Below are positions 16,909 to 26,147 of a stretch of 64,000 bases of DNA, in pieces (position 1 is the first letter of the stretch; each line of letters opens with the position of its first letter). Made by a program: the position numbers and the translations under genes. The notes beneath the pieces are model-generated. The model was given only the letters and a program-made list of their open reading frames with translations. It was not told the DNA's origin and searched no databases. Where the stretch lies: NCBI RefSeq assembly GCF_018919215.1, contig NZ_JAHLQK010000002.1:186001-250000 (forward strand), read 5' to 3'. This DNA comes from Alkaliphilus flagellatus. GTDB lineage: Bacteria > Bacillota > Clostridia > Peptostreptococcales > Natronincolaceae.

Positions 16909-17140
16909 GCTTTCATTTCTAATATGTATTTAGGGCTAGATATGGAAACATCTAATATATTATTTTTATATTCTAATTTTTTAATTTTTGCGCCTGTATA
17001 TGTAGCAAACATGAGTATTTCATTATCTATTCTTAAAAAGGAAAGAAAACCAGTAAAATGACTCTTAAACCAAGGAATTTTAGCAATGACAAACACTAAG
17101 TATGATTAAAAGTCACTCTAAATTGTATTTTTACCATATT
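16909..17140 (-). pseudogene. Internally deleted copy of tocopherol-cyclase-like gene
   Basis: Near-identical to the gene at 3152-4135, including its upstream sequence. The block from about 17095 down to 16909 matches ~3535-3348 of that gene (residues reading IPWF-SHFTGFLSFLRIDNE), while 17097-17140 matches the gene start and upstream bases at ~4150-4193. About 600 bp between these points is deleted, and the 3' end is replaced by the transposase scrap. It is non-functional, and divergence is low, so the duplication is probably recent. Confidence 0.88.
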
Positions 17141-17158
17141 ATTAAAATTGAGAATGAC

Positions 17159-17194
17159 AAGATATGAGTACAATTATAACTATACTCATATCTT
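17159..17194. repeat. 12-bp inverted repeat before membrane protein gene
   Basis: AAGATATGAGTA, 12-nt loop, TACTCATATCTT: perfect arms ending just before the ribosome site of the gene at 17211. It may be an operator or a leader hairpin; it has no T-run fitting a terminator. Confidence 0.65.
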
Positions 17195-17210
17195 AATAAG
17201 GAGTGAAAAA

Positions 17211-17690
17211 ATGAATTTCAAGAATAATAAAAAATTATTCAATATCTTAAAGATAATAATTATTATAATCTTGATAATAAGTCTTTCAAATGTACTAATA
17301 AGATGTACTATCGATTACTTAGTAGATGAACTAGAACCTCTTAACTTTGGTGTTATTGAACTACCAAATTTGTATGCTGTACATAAGATAAGCGCTAGTA
17401 ACCGAGTTATCGTAAAGATTTCTAATCCTGAAGCAACAGGTGGAGATATTATTATAAGAGCTGATATACGAGAGATAGGATGGAATGATAGATTTGTAAT
17501 ATATAAGCGTGTTTCGATCGACGGACTACCAGCAGAAGTTGGAATTATAGATACAGAAGAAAATGAAGTGTATATACTGCCAAACGGTAATATAGAAGAA
17601 AAGCTTTACGAGCTGAATGTTACAGAGGAAATTAAGCTGGAAAAGGTAGAAAATTTTTTCTCAGAAACAAAAGGTGATAGAAATAATTGA
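17211..17690 (+). CDS. Hypothetical membrane-anchored protein
   Basis: 159 aa from the ATG at 17211, chosen because AAGGAG precedes it. One hydrophobic segment (residues ~10-32, very Ile-rich) anchors a beta-rich domain of about 125 residues outside the membrane. I do not recognise the family. It stands alone between the pseudogene region and the converging TPR operon. Local codon use is ordinary for the window. Confidence 0.7.
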   Translation: MNFKNNKKLFNILKIIIIIILIISLSNVLIRCTIDYLVDELEPLNFGVIELPNLYAVHKISASNRVIVKISNPEATGGDIIIRADIREIGWNDRFVIYKRVSIDGLPAEVGIIDTEENEVYILPNGNIEEKLYELNVTEEIKLEKVENFFSETKGDRNN

Positions 17691-17818
17691 TATGATAATT
17701 CTAAACAATATTTTTTATCTGAATCACTGATTAATCTATTAAGTATATAATTTATTGTAATAGCATAGGTGGGATACAATGGAGGAAGAATATATAGATT
17801 AAAGCAACAGTTAAGATA

Positions 17819-17848
17819 TAAAAAAGCCCTTGGCATGCCAAGAGCTTT
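17819..17848 (-). terminator. Terminator of sigma-factor operon
   Basis: AAAGCCCTTGGCATGCCAAGAGCTTT-type hairpin (TTGGCATGCCAA core). On the minus strand it is followed by six Ts and overlaps the stop codon of the TPR protein gene. Confidence 0.75.
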
Positions 17849-19433
17849 AAAACCTTTCTAAAAATATTTTATTATTTGTCATCTCATATAACTTTTTATA
17901 ATATGATTTAGATTTTTCTTTATTTGTATAGGGATAGGTTGAAAGTTCTTCATCAAAATCATATAACCTAGCTAGCATAAGGAGAGAATGTATATCCTCT
18001 GGATTTTTTTCTAAAGCTTTTTCATAGCTTTCTATAGCGCCTTTATAGTCCCTTTTCAAAAGTTTTTTATCACCTTCCGTTACTTCTATTTGTCCCAAGG
18101 AGAAGTCTGTATCATTTCCTTTAACATAACCATTAGAGCTAGATAACATATTATCATTTTCGTCGTAGGCATTAACTCCCCAAAACAGCTGGACTTTTGG
18201 ATTAGCATAAGCAAGGAAGGGCTCTGGAATGGGTCCCTTTTCGTCAAAGCTTAAAAAGCTATCCATATATAATATATCTTCTTTTTTAACTAGAGCTTCT
18301 GTAGTATAGTATTTTTGACCCAAATCTCTATAACCTGTTGCCCCATTAAAGGATATCCCAAATGTAATGGAATAGTATGCTGCACCATCTAATGGTTCCC
18401 ATAGAAATTTAATAGTATCATCCTTTATTTCTTCTCCGTTAGCGGGAGCAATTACCTTCATTTTATCTACAAAGTCAATTTCAAAGTCATAGTTTTGACC
18501 ATCTACTACATTAAAACTATGATCTTTAAAAGGATTACCTTTTAAAATCTTATCTTCTATCTGCTTTAAATCTGTTACAACCCCAATAGCATATCTACCT
18601 TCTGGTACATTAGAAAATTCGAAATTTCCGTCTTTATCTGTTTTTGTCCAAAAAGCTTCATTTGTAAATCCATGCATAGTACCATCTTTAGTATCTTGAA
18701 ATTGTAAAAAAATAGGCAAATCCCTAAAAGGCTGATTTTGCAATGTTACTTTACCTGTTACCTTACCATGTGCATCTTTAGATTTTTTTAATTCCTCAAG
18801 CAGGTTCTCAAATTCAGCTTTTTCCCATTCGTTGTCGTATTCTATTATCCAACTAGTAAGTTCCTCTGCTTCATTATAGTAACCCTTTACTTCAAATGCT
18901 TTTATAATACCTTTTATTGTGAAAAGATCAATGTATTTTCGTTCTTCATTATTAACTTTGGTATAGAAACTTTTTATCATGTCTATTGCTTCTTTAATAT
19001 CTCCATCATCAATTTTTATCCTTACATCATTGGAAAGCAGGTCGTATCTAATTCTTTGTGCTGGAAAGCCGGAAAATCTATTGCTCATTTCTTCATAATA
19101 GGCCCTAGTATCGGGAAAAAGATAGGCACTAGAATGCTGGGCACTTCCAAAGCCTGAACCAGAGATTATTATTTTGCCATTAGTAGCTGAAATGTATCCT
19201 GCCTTTTCAAGGGCATTTTCTGCTGCAGCAGATGTTGGGAAATGTTTATCAATTTTGTCGTAATAACTTTTAGCTGTTAGCAAATCACCATTATAATTAA
19301 ATCTATCTCCAATTTTAAGCATAATAGATGGAATTAAAGAATATATAATCATAGCTGCGAAAAATGTTATAGATGAAATTAAAACAATGTGTTTTACTTT
19401 TAATCTAATTACTTTTTTCATAATTATTTTCAC
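17847..19433 (-). CDS. Membrane-anchored TPR protein with carboxypeptidase-regulatory-like domain
   Basis: 528 aa. Membrane segment ~15-37, TPR-like repeats ~45-215 (LLTAKSYYDKIDKHFP), a beta-sandwich of the carboxypeptidase-regulatory type ~225-300 (GKVTLQNQPF, TDKDGNFEFSNVPEGRYAIGV), an Ig-like region, and a C-terminal TPR (DYKGAIESYEKALEKNPED). It should be extracytoplasmic. Third gene of an operon with an ECF sigma factor and putative anti-sigma protein (4-bp overlap upstream). It may be a sensor part of that signalling unit; no enzymatic motif is seen. The start is GTG, with an alternative ATG four codons later. Confidence 0.8.
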   Translation of the reverse strand: MKIIMKKVIRLKVKHIVLISSITFFAAMIIYSLIPSIMLKIGDRFNYNGDLLTAKSYYDKIDKHFPTSAAAENALEKAGYISATNGKIIISGSGFGSAQHSSAYLFPDTRAYYEEMSNRFSGFPAQRIRYDLLSNDVRIKIDDGDIKEAIDMIKSFYTKVNNEERKYIDLFTIKGIIKAFEVKGYYNEAEELTSWIIEYDNEWEKAEFENLLEELKKSKDAHGKVTGKVTLQNQPFRDLPIFLQFQDTKDGTMHGFTNEAFWTKTDKDGNFEFSNVPEGRYAIGVVTDLKQIEDKILKGNPFKDHSFNVVDGQNYDFEIDFVDKMKVIAPANGEEIKDDTIKFLWEPLDGAAYYSITFGISFNGATGYRDLGQKYYTTEALVKKEDILYMDSFLSFDEKGPIPEPFLAYANPKVQLFWGVNAYDENDNMLSSSNGYVKGNDTDFSLGQIEVTEGDKKLLKRDYKGAIESYEKALEKNPEDIHSLLMLARLYDFDEELSTYPYTNKEKSKSYYKKLYEMTNNKIFLERF

Positions 19434-19783
19434 CGTCCTTTTCCTTGACTAACATATGGGTTATACTCCATGGTTTGTATATTAATAATTTCATACCTTG
19501 GCTCAGAAATATCTTTTATTAATATAAGGTTACCTATATACATGCCTACTAACACAACAGCTAAAGAAGTAAAGATAGCTAGGGATGGAAGAGGAATGAT
19601 TAGTTCTTTTTCTAGAAAGTTTTGTAGGAATGATTGTTTTTTAGTATTAATAGGGATATTATATAGTTTATTTTTACTATTTTCTGTTAGACTTACATCT
19701 TGAAGGCTTTGATGAAATAAATTTTTTATATCTCTATCAGTTATAGTTCCTTTAATATCTTTTAATAAATTTTCTTTTTTCAA
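19430..19783 (-). CDS. Putative anti-sigma factor (single membrane segment)
   Basis: 117 aa. The N-terminal ~65 residues are charged and cytosolic, one membrane segment lies at ~66-88, and a short external tail follows. Size, topology and position directly after an ECF sigma gene (no gap) fit a cognate anti-sigma factor, although no zinc-binding HxxxCxxC motif is present. Function is inferred from context only. Confidence 0.65.
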   Translation of the reverse strand: MKKENLLKDIKGTITDRDIKNLFHQSLQDVSLTENSKNKLYNIPINTKKQSFLQNFLEKELIIPLPSLAIFTSLAVVLVGMYIGNLILIKDISEPRYEIINIQTMEYNPYVSQGKGR

Positions 19784-20329
19784 TTAATCCAACTCCTTTC
19801 TTAAACGCTCTCCAAGCATATTTCTACCTCTTTGCAATCGACTTTTTACACCTGACTCGCCTATATCTAAAATTGTTGCTATTTCTTTAATTTTCATTTC
19901 TTCATAATAGTAAAGATATAAGGTTTCTCTATACTTTAAGGGAAGATCCATTAAAATCTCTCTTATTTTTGCTATTTCTTCTTTTTTTATAATTTCATAT
20001 GTAATTGAGGGGGTTTCACTACTTTCTTTTACACCATCATGGAAAGCAATCCAAGCTTTTCTTCTTTTTTTCCTTAAAGCCTGTTTAGCATTATTTATAG
20101 TGATTCTTGTAACCCAAGTAAGTAAGGTGCTTTTTCCACTAAATCTATGGATGTTTCTATAAATATTAATATAGCTTTCTTGTAGAGTATCTTCAGCTAA
20201 TTGATAATCTCCTATAATTATATAAGCTAAACGGAGGAGTTTTTCTCCATAGTATTCTATCAATTGATGATAGGCTTCAACATCTCCTGCTTTAAGTCTT
20301 CTAACTAGGCTCTCTTCGCAATCTTCCAT
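19784..20329 (-). CDS. ECF RNA polymerase sigma factor
   Basis: 181 aa. Region 2 (residues ~20-90: YYGEKLLRLAYIIIGDYQLAEDTLQESYIN) and region 4 (~120-180: LPLKYRETLYLYYYEEMKIKEIATIL then GVKSRLQRGR) are intact and no other regions occur, as in group 4 sigma factors. It directs polymerase to an envelope- or stress-related regulon; the operon's other two members are membrane proteins. Ribosome site AGGAGGTG upstream of the ATG. Confidence 0.93.
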   Translation of the reverse strand: MEDCEESLVRRLKAGDVEAYHQLIEYYGEKLLRLAYIIIGDYQLAEDTLQESYINIYRNIHRFSGKSTLLTWVTRITINNAKQALRKKRRKAWIAFHDGVKESSETPSITYEIIKKEEIAKIREILMDLPLKYRETLYLYYYEEMKIKEIATILDIGESGVKSRLQRGRNMLGERLRKELD

Positions 20330-20550
20330 AGATTTTCACCTCCTTTTATCTATTAGATGATTAATATACAAAAAGGTCGCAGAATATTTTTATATTTTAT
20401 AAACATAATATCTTAAGATAATATAAAAACAAATTATTAATATGTAATAGATTAATAATTTATCTTAGTTTCAAGTGATTGAAATAGTGTTAATTGTTTT
20501 GAACACTATGTTTAGATAATTTAAAACTCAGTTTAGATAAAGTTTTAGAA

Positions 20551-20579
20551 TTGTTAACTGTAGGATAAGCTAGTATAAT
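20551..20579 (+). promoter_or_regulatory. glnS promoter
   Basis: TTGTTA, 17-bp spacer, TATAAT, ~110 bp before the glnS start. In the rest of the 361-bp gap (20330-20690) I see only a repeated GTTTAGATAA at ~20510 and ~20530; no T-box leader signature (AGGGTGGNACCGCG) is present. Confidence 0.6.
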
Positions 20580-20690
20580 ACATATAAATAATGATATTTT
20601 GCACGTTACACATGGAAAAATAATTAGTTTTATGGTATATTTATTTAAATATACTAATGCAGATAGAAAGCATGCTGAAAGGAGATTAAA

Positions 20691-22343
20691 ATGGAAAATA
20701 AGCCTACTACTTCAAACTTTATTAGGAATATTGTTATACAAGATTTAGAATCAGGCAAACATAAAGAAATTATTACACGTTTTCCACCAGAACCAAACGG
20801 TTATTTACATATAGGACATGCAAAATCTATAGTATTAAACTTTGAGTTGGCTGACGATTTTAATGGAAAAACCCACTTGCGTTTTGATGATACAAACCCA
20901 ACTAAAGAAGATACGGAATATGTAGAGTCCATTAAGGAAGATGTAAAATGGTTAGGATTCGATTGGGAGGAGTTATTCTTTGCATCCGACTATTTTGAAG
21001 AAATGTATAATCGGGCTGTACTATTAATTAAAAAGGGATTAGCTTATGTTGATGATTTATCAGCAGAAGAAATTCGTGAGCATAGAGGAACTTTGACTCA
21101 GCCAGGAAAAGAAAGTCCGTACAGAAATAGAAGTATTGAAGAAAACCTTGATCTTTTTGATAGAATGAGAAAAGGTGAATTTAAAGATGGTGAAAAGGTT
21201 TTAAGAGCAAAGATAGATATGAGCTCTCCAAATATGAATATGAGGGATCCTGTTATTTACCGTATAGTTCATGCAAGTCACCACAATACAGGAGATAAAT
21301 GGTGTATTTATCCTATGTACGACTTTGCACATCCATTAGAGGATGCTATAGAGGGTATAACCCACTCTATATGTACAATGGAATTTGAAGACCATAGACC
21401 TTTATATGATTGGGCTGTTAGAGAGTGTGAAATGGAGTCTCAGCCTCAACAAATAGAGTTTGCTAGACTAAATATGACTAATACTGTTATGAGCAAGCGA
21501 AAATTAAAACAATTAGTGGATGAAGGAGTGGTAGACGGTTGGGATGACCCACGTATGCCAACTATTTCCGGATTAAGGAGAAAAGGATATACTCCTAAGG
21601 CTATTCGTAATTTCTGTAGAGAAATTGGAGTATCTAAAAACCAAAGTATTGTAGATGAGCAAATGCTAGAGCATTTTATCCGTCAAGATTTAAATGAAAT
21701 TGCTCCTAGAACTATGGCAGTTTTAAGACCACTTAAAGTAGTTATTACTAACTATCCAGAGGGACAAGTGGAAATGCTGGATGCAGAAAATAATCCAGAT
21801 GATCCATCAATGGGAGTACGTAAAATTCCATTCTCTCGTGAAATATATATAGAGCAAGAGGATTTCATGGAAAATCCACCTGCAAAATATTTTAGACTAT
21901 TCCCTGGTAATGAGGTTCGTTTAAAGCACGCTTACTTTATTAAATGTAACGATGTAATAAAGGATGCAGATGGAAATATTGTGGAACTTCATTGTACTTA
22001 TGATCCAGAAACAAAGAGTGGAACTGGCTTTACAGGAAGAAAGGTAAAGGGTACTATTCATTGGGTAGATGCTAGTAATTCTACACCTGCAGAGTTCAGA
22101 CTATATGAGCCACTAATATTAGATGAAGATGGGGAAGACGATAAACATTTTTTAGAACAAATTAATCCAAACTCGCTAGAGGTATTACATGGTTTTGTAG
22201 AGGATAATATGAAGGATGTAAAGGAACACTATAAGTTCCAATTCTTTAGACATGGATACTTTAACGTAGATCCAAAGCATAATAGTAATGATAATTTAGT
22301 ATTCAATAGAATAGTTTCTTTAAAAAGTTCTTTTAAGCTTTAA
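20691..22343 (+). CDS. glnS: Glutaminyl-tRNA synthetase
   Basis: 550 aa, full length. The class I HIGH motif is in [15 protein letters not shown] (residues ~33-47) and the KMSKS loop appears as [10 protein letters not shown] (~265). The Rossmann core and C-terminal anticodon-binding beta-barrels fit GlnRS, not GluRS. It charges tRNA-Gln directly with glutamine. Many Firmicutes instead use the GatCAB route, so its presence is informative about the clade. Single gene with its own promoter and terminator; CGT arginine codons occur, as expected for a well expressed gene. Confidence 0.97.
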   Translation: MENKPTTSNFIRNIVIQDLESGKHKEIITRFPPEPNGYLHIGHAKSIVLNFELADDFNGKTHLRFDDTNPTKEDTEYVESIKEDVKWLGFDWEELFFASDYFEEMYNRAVLLIKKGLAYVDDLSAEEIREHRGTLTQPGKESPYRNRSIEENLDLFDRMRKGEFKDGEKVLRAKIDMSSPNMNMRDPVIYRIVHASHHNTGDKWCIYPMYDFAHPLEDAIEGITHSICTMEFEDHRPLYDWAVRECEMESQPQQIEFARLNMTNTVMSKRKLKQLVDEGVVDGWDDPRMPTISGLRRKGYTPKAIRNFCREIGVSKNQSIVDEQMLEHFIRQDLNEIAPRTMAVLRPLKVVITNYPEGQVEMLDAENNPDDPSMGVRKIPFSREIYIEQEDFMENPPAKYFRLFPGNEVRLKHAYFIKCNDVIKDADGNIVELHCTYDPETKSGTGFTGRKVKGTIHWVDASNSTPAEFRLYEPLILDEDGEDDKHFLEQINPNSLEVLHGFVEDNMKDVKEHYKFQFFRHGYFNVDPKHNSNDNLVFNRIVSLKSSFKL

Positions 22344-22399
22344 TTAAACTAAAAAAACTTATATCTTTAGAATATAAGGAGTAAGTATTATTTTTATAG

Positions 22400-22450
22400 A
22401 GAGAGGCCATTAGGATTTAATAGAAATGGCCTTTCTTTATTGCCTAATAC
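22400..22450 (+). terminator. glnS terminator
   Basis: AGAGAGGCCATT...AATGGCCTTTCT stem with a T-rich tail, ~60 bp after the glnS stop. Confidence 0.75.
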
Positions 22451-22469
22451 TCTTTACAAAGGAATATTA

Positions 22470-22724
22470 TTAATTATTGTTTTCTTCAATATATGCAACT
22501 AAGGCTTTAGACAACTGATCTGGACAGGAGGTACTCTTTCCTCCGCATTTAATACCCTGTAGTCTTTTAATAGCCTCATAAATATCCATACCTTCTACTA
22601 ACTGACTGATCCCGAAAAGGTTACCAGGACATCCAGATTCAAAGGATACATTGTGTAATTTGTCTTGTTTTACATCGAAGTTTATTTTTTTTGAACAAAC
22701 TCCTGAAGGTGTATAACTGCCCAT
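22470..22724 (-). CDS. TSCPD-domain small protein (TIGR03905-like)
   Basis: 84 aa from the ATG at 22724, chosen because AAAGGAG lies nine bases upstream; the in-frame ATG at 22769 has no such site. Conserved pieces: YTPSGVCSKKI, FESGCPGNLFGIS, IKCGGKSTSCPDQL. The Cys-rich TSCPD fold also occurs at the C-terminus of some ribonucleotide reductases and probably binds metal. Stand-alone members are common in anaerobes and have no firm function. Confidence 0.85.
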   Translation of the reverse strand: MGSYTPSGVCSKKINFDVKQDKLHNVSFESGCPGNLFGISQLVEGMDIYEAIKRLQGIKCGGKSTSCPDQLSKALVAYIEENNN

Positions 22725-22947
22725 ATGTAAAGTCTCCTTTCTAGTTAGTGGTGAACTAATAATATACACGACAATTTAAATCATAATAGAAAGTATATAA
22801 GAGTGTCAAGGTATATAACAGCATTGTAGTACTTATTATTTAAAGTTAATAAATTAATTACATAAAGTGCTTGAAGAGCTTTTTAAAGATTTGATATAAT
22901 ATTTTGAGTTTGGAAATAAAATTTATAAATTAAAGGAGGTAGTGGCT

Positions 22948-24339
22948 TTGGTTAAAGAAAATCAACTAACGCAGGGAAGTATATCAAAAGTGCTAATTAA
23001 ACTAGCACTTCCTATTATGGGAACATCTTTTCTACAAACTGCATATACTATTACGGATATGTTTTGGATAGGAAGGGTAGGTACTAAAGCCGCTGCGGCC
23101 GTAGGTACAGGTGGTTTCTTTACATGGCTTGCTATGGCGTTTATCATACTATCTAAAGTTGGAGCAGAAGTAGGGGTTGCTCAATCTATAGGTAGGGATG
23201 ATGTTAAAGAGGCAAGAAGATACATTAGACATACAATCCAACTAAATGTATTTTTAGCGATTATTTATAGCATTGCGCTTATTACTTTTAGACATTCTCT
23301 TATAGGGTTTTTTAATTTAGGGGATACAGAGGTAATTGAAATGGCTACCTCTTATCTTGTTATTGTTTCCCTAGGATTAGTATTTTATTTTATAAATCCA
23401 GTATTTACAGGTATTTTAAATGGATATGGAGATAGCAAGACACCATTTTATATAAATATGATTGGATTGATTGCAAATATTGTATTAGATCCACTATTTA
23501 TACACGGAATAGGCCCTATCCCTGCAATGGGAGTAAAGGGAGCTGCTATAGCGACAGTAATAGCACAAGCTATTGTAAGCTTGGTATTTATATTTAGAAT
23601 TGTTTTTGCAAAGGGAGAGCTTTTTAATAATATTGGACTTTTAAAAGCTCCAGACATGGATCATATGAAGCATATTATAAGATTGAGCCTACCTGTTGCT
23701 TTACAAAATGCATTGTTCTCCATTATTGGAATGTTTATTGCCAAAATAATTGCGCCTTGGGGACACACTCCTATTGCGGTACAAAAAATTGGATCTCAAA
23801 TAGAGGCTATTTCTTGGATGACGGCAGGAGGCTTCTCTACAGCCCTAAGCACTTTTGTTGGGCAAAACTATGGAGCTAAAAAATGGGATCGTATATATAA
23901 AGGATACTTTGTTGCAATTGGACTAGTAAGCATTATTGGAGTGGGAGCAACACTTTTGTTGACATTTGGAGCAGGACCCGTTTTCTCTGTGTTCTTAAAT
24001 GAAGAAGAAGCAGTTGCACACGGTATTGCATATTTAAAAATATTAGGATTATCCCAGTTATTTATGTGCATTGAAATTACTACAGCTGGAGCCTTTAATG
24101 GCTTGGGAAAAACAGTACCGCCTTCTATTATAGGTATTGTATTTAACGCTCTACGTATTCCAGGTGCCATGATTCTATCTGCCCCCCATCTATTAGGATT
24201 AAATGGGATATGGTGGAGCATAAGTATAAGTAGTATATTTAAAGGAGTTATATTAACAAGCTGGTTTATTTTATTTCTTAGAAGAAATTCATATCATCTA
24301 CATGAAAAACAGTTAGAAGCTGTAGCACAACAATTGTAG
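22948..24339 (+). CDS. MATE-family efflux transporter
   Basis: 463 aa with twelve predicted membrane segments and MATE features: LALPIMGTSFLQTAYTITDMFWIGR near the N-terminus, a NPVFTGILNGYGDSKTP loop and internal duplication of the six-helix unit. It exports drugs or metabolites in exchange for Na+ or H+; the substrate is not predictable. I place the start at the TTG at 22948, eight bases from AGGAGG; the in-frame GTG at 22942 is only two bases from it. Confidence 0.9.
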   Translation: MVKENQLTQGSISKVLIKLALPIMGTSFLQTAYTITDMFWIGRVGTKAAAAVGTGGFFTWLAMAFIILSKVGAEVGVAQSIGRDDVKEARRYIRHTIQLNVFLAIIYSIALITFRHSLIGFFNLGDTEVIEMATSYLVIVSLGLVFYFINPVFTGILNGYGDSKTPFYINMIGLIANIVLDPLFIHGIGPIPAMGVKGAAIATVIAQAIVSLVFIFRIVFAKGELFNNIGLLKAPDMDHMKHIIRLSLPVALQNALFSIIGMFIAKIIAPWGHTPIAVQKIGSQIEAISWMTAGGFSTALSTFVGQNYGAKKWDRIYKGYFVAIGLVSIIGVGATLLLTFGAGPVFSVFLNEEEAVAHGIAYLKILGLSQLFMCIEITTAGAFNGLGKTVPPSIIGIVFNALRIPGAMILSAPHLLGLNGIWWSISISSIFKGVILTSWFILFLRRNSYHLHEKQLEAVAQQL

Positions 24340-24348
24340 ACTTTTAGA

Positions 24349-24372
24349 AACCACCCTTAGGGTGGTTTTATT
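24349..24372 (+). terminator. Terminator of MATE gene
   Basis: AACCACCC-TTA-GGGTGGTT hairpin followed by TTATT. Confidence 0.85.
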
Positions 24373-24506
24373 GTATATTTTTAAATATAAACTGTATGGA
24401 AAAGTACAAAAAACTACGATAAATTACAAATACAATATATAAAAGTTGCCTTATAATAAATAATAGAAATTGATAAAAAAATAACATTTTATAGAGGAGG
24501 CACTTT

Positions 24507-25997
24507 ATGAAAAGCTTTAAAAGGATCAGTATCATTTTATTAGCTATTGTCTTATCTTTATCAGCTGTTGGATGTGGTCAAAAAAATGGTGAAAATGCAG
24601 ACGCAGATACACCAAATAAAGATGGACAGGTTAAAGAAGAAGTTTATGATGTAGTTGTAATTGGTGGTGGAGGAGCAGGACTTTCTGCTGCAATAGAAGT
24701 AAAGGGTGCAGGAGCTAGTGTAGTTGTATTAGAAAAGATGGCATTTATAGGTGGTAATACATTAATATCTGGTGGGGAGTTAAATGCTCCTGAAACATGG
24801 ATTCAAGAAAAATTAGGTATTGAGGATAGTATAGAACAATATAAAGAAGATACATTAAAGGGCGGAGACAATCAAGCTGATGAAAAATTAGTAACTGTTT
24901 TGGCTAACAATGCTCGTAGTGCCATAGAATGGTTAAGGGACGAAGTTAATGTTTCATTTAAAGAAGACTATTTAATGCAATTTGGTGGACATTCTGTTCC
25001 AAGAGCAGCTTATCCTGAAGGTGGTTCTGGTGACGAACTTATCAGTAAGCTAGGAACTAAAGTAGAAGAAATGGATATACCTGTAAGAAAACAAACAAAA
25101 GCTGAGGAAATCCTTACAGATGAAAGTGGAAAAGTTAATGGAGTAAGAGCCGTAGATAAAGACGGTAACGAAATTATATTTAAAGCAAACAAAGGTGTTA
25201 TAGTAGCAACAGGTGGATTTGGTTCTAGCTTAGAAATGAGAAAGAAATATAATCCTGAGTACGATGAAAGATATATGAGCACAGATCAACCAGGTTCTAC
25301 TGGAGATGGAATTGTTATGGCAGAAGAATTAGGCGCTGCTTTAATAGGAATGGAAAATATTCAAACCTATCCAACTTGTAGTCCAGTAACAGGTGTTTTA
25401 TCTTATGTAGCTGATACTAGATTTGATGGAGCTGTATTGGTTAATAAAGAAGGTAATAGATTTGTTGAAGAATTAGACAGACGTGATGTTATTTCCAAGG
25501 CTATTTTGTCTCAAACTGATGGAATGGGTTATTTAATATGGGATACAACTGTTAAAAACAAAAGTCATATGGATAATTATATGAAGGAATTTGATCAGTT
25601 AGTGAAACAAGGTACTCTTATTAAGGCAGATACAATTGAAGAAGCAGCAAAGTTTTTCGATATTAATGTTGATCAATTAAAAGAAACTATAGCGAAATAT
25701 AACGAATATGCTACTAATGGAAAAGATGAAGATTTTAATCGTAGAGGTGAAATTATAGGATTAACAGAAGCTCCTTACTATATTCAGAAAGTAGTTCCTT
25801 CTGTACACCATACAATGGGTGGTCTTAAAATCGATACAGAAGCTAGAGTAATAAATAATGAAGGTAATCCTATTCCTGGCTTATTTGCTGCTGGAGAAGT
25901 AACTGGAGGAATTCATGGAACAAATAGATTAGGTGGAAACGCAATTACAGATATTGTTGTATTTGGTAGAATAGCAGCTGAAAGTGTGCTTAAGTAA
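24507..25997 (+). CDS. Secreted FAD-dependent reductase lipoprotein (fumarate/urocanate reductase-like)
   Basis: 496 aa. Signal peptide with lipobox SAVGC (Cys23), then the FAD_binding_2 fold: VVVIGGGGAGLSAAIE (~50-65), GGNTLISGGE, and C-terminal PGLFAAGEVTGGIHGTNRLG then GNA. Active-site-like RFVEELDRRD is present. It is the flavoprotein subunit type of soluble fumarate, urocanate and related enoate reductases, but lacks the FMN-binding and haem domains that usually feed electrons. It should act outside the membrane on an unsaturated acid, with an unknown electron donor. The two-component system downstream may control it. Flanked by terminators on both sides. Confidence 0.87.
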   Translation: MKSFKRISIILLAIVLSLSAVGCGQKNGENADADTPNKDGQVKEEVYDVVVIGGGGAGLSAAIEVKGAGASVVVLEKMAFIGGNTLISGGELNAPETWIQEKLGIEDSIEQYKEDTLKGGDNQADEKLVTVLANNARSAIEWLRDEVNVSFKEDYLMQFGGHSVPRAAYPEGGSGDELISKLGTKVEEMDIPVRKQTKAEEILTDESGKVNGVRAVDKDGNEIIFKANKGVIVATGGFGSSLEMRKKYNPEYDERYMSTDQPGSTGDGIVMAEELGAALIGMENIQTYPTCSPVTGVLSYVADTRFDGAVLVNKEGNRFVEELDRRDVISKAILSQTDGMGYLIWDTTVKNKSHMDNYMKEFDQLVKQGTLIKADTIEEAAKFFDINVDQLKETIAKYNEYATNGKDEDFNRRGEIIGLTEAPYYIQKVVPSVHHTMGGLKIDTEARVINNEGNPIPGLFAAGEVTGGIHGTNRLGGNAITDIVVFGRIAAESVLK

Positions 25998-26011
25998 GTA
26001 AAATAAATAAT

Positions 26012-26056
26012 AAAGAAAAATCCCTATAAGTTTTTAATTTTATAGGGATTTTTCTT
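26012..26056 (+). terminator. Terminator of flavoprotein gene
   Basis: AAAGAAAAATCCCTATAA with its perfect complement in a long stem, ending TTTTTCTT. Confidence 0.88.
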
Positions 26057-26147
26057 CATATACCTTTTGTAATATGCAATATAAGGGTATACTTTAATAG
26101 GTAAATATAGTTGTTGATTATAGAATCGAAAGGCTATGGTGTAGTTT

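Noticed and set aside
17159-17194. Insertion-sequence terminal inverted repeat
   Set aside because: The arms face each other across 12 nt with no transposase between; the nearby transposase scrap is at 16843-16908 and unrelated to the arms.
20330-20690. T-box leader for glnS
   Set aside because: No AGGGTGGNACCGCG box or specifier stem is present, only an ordinary promoter.
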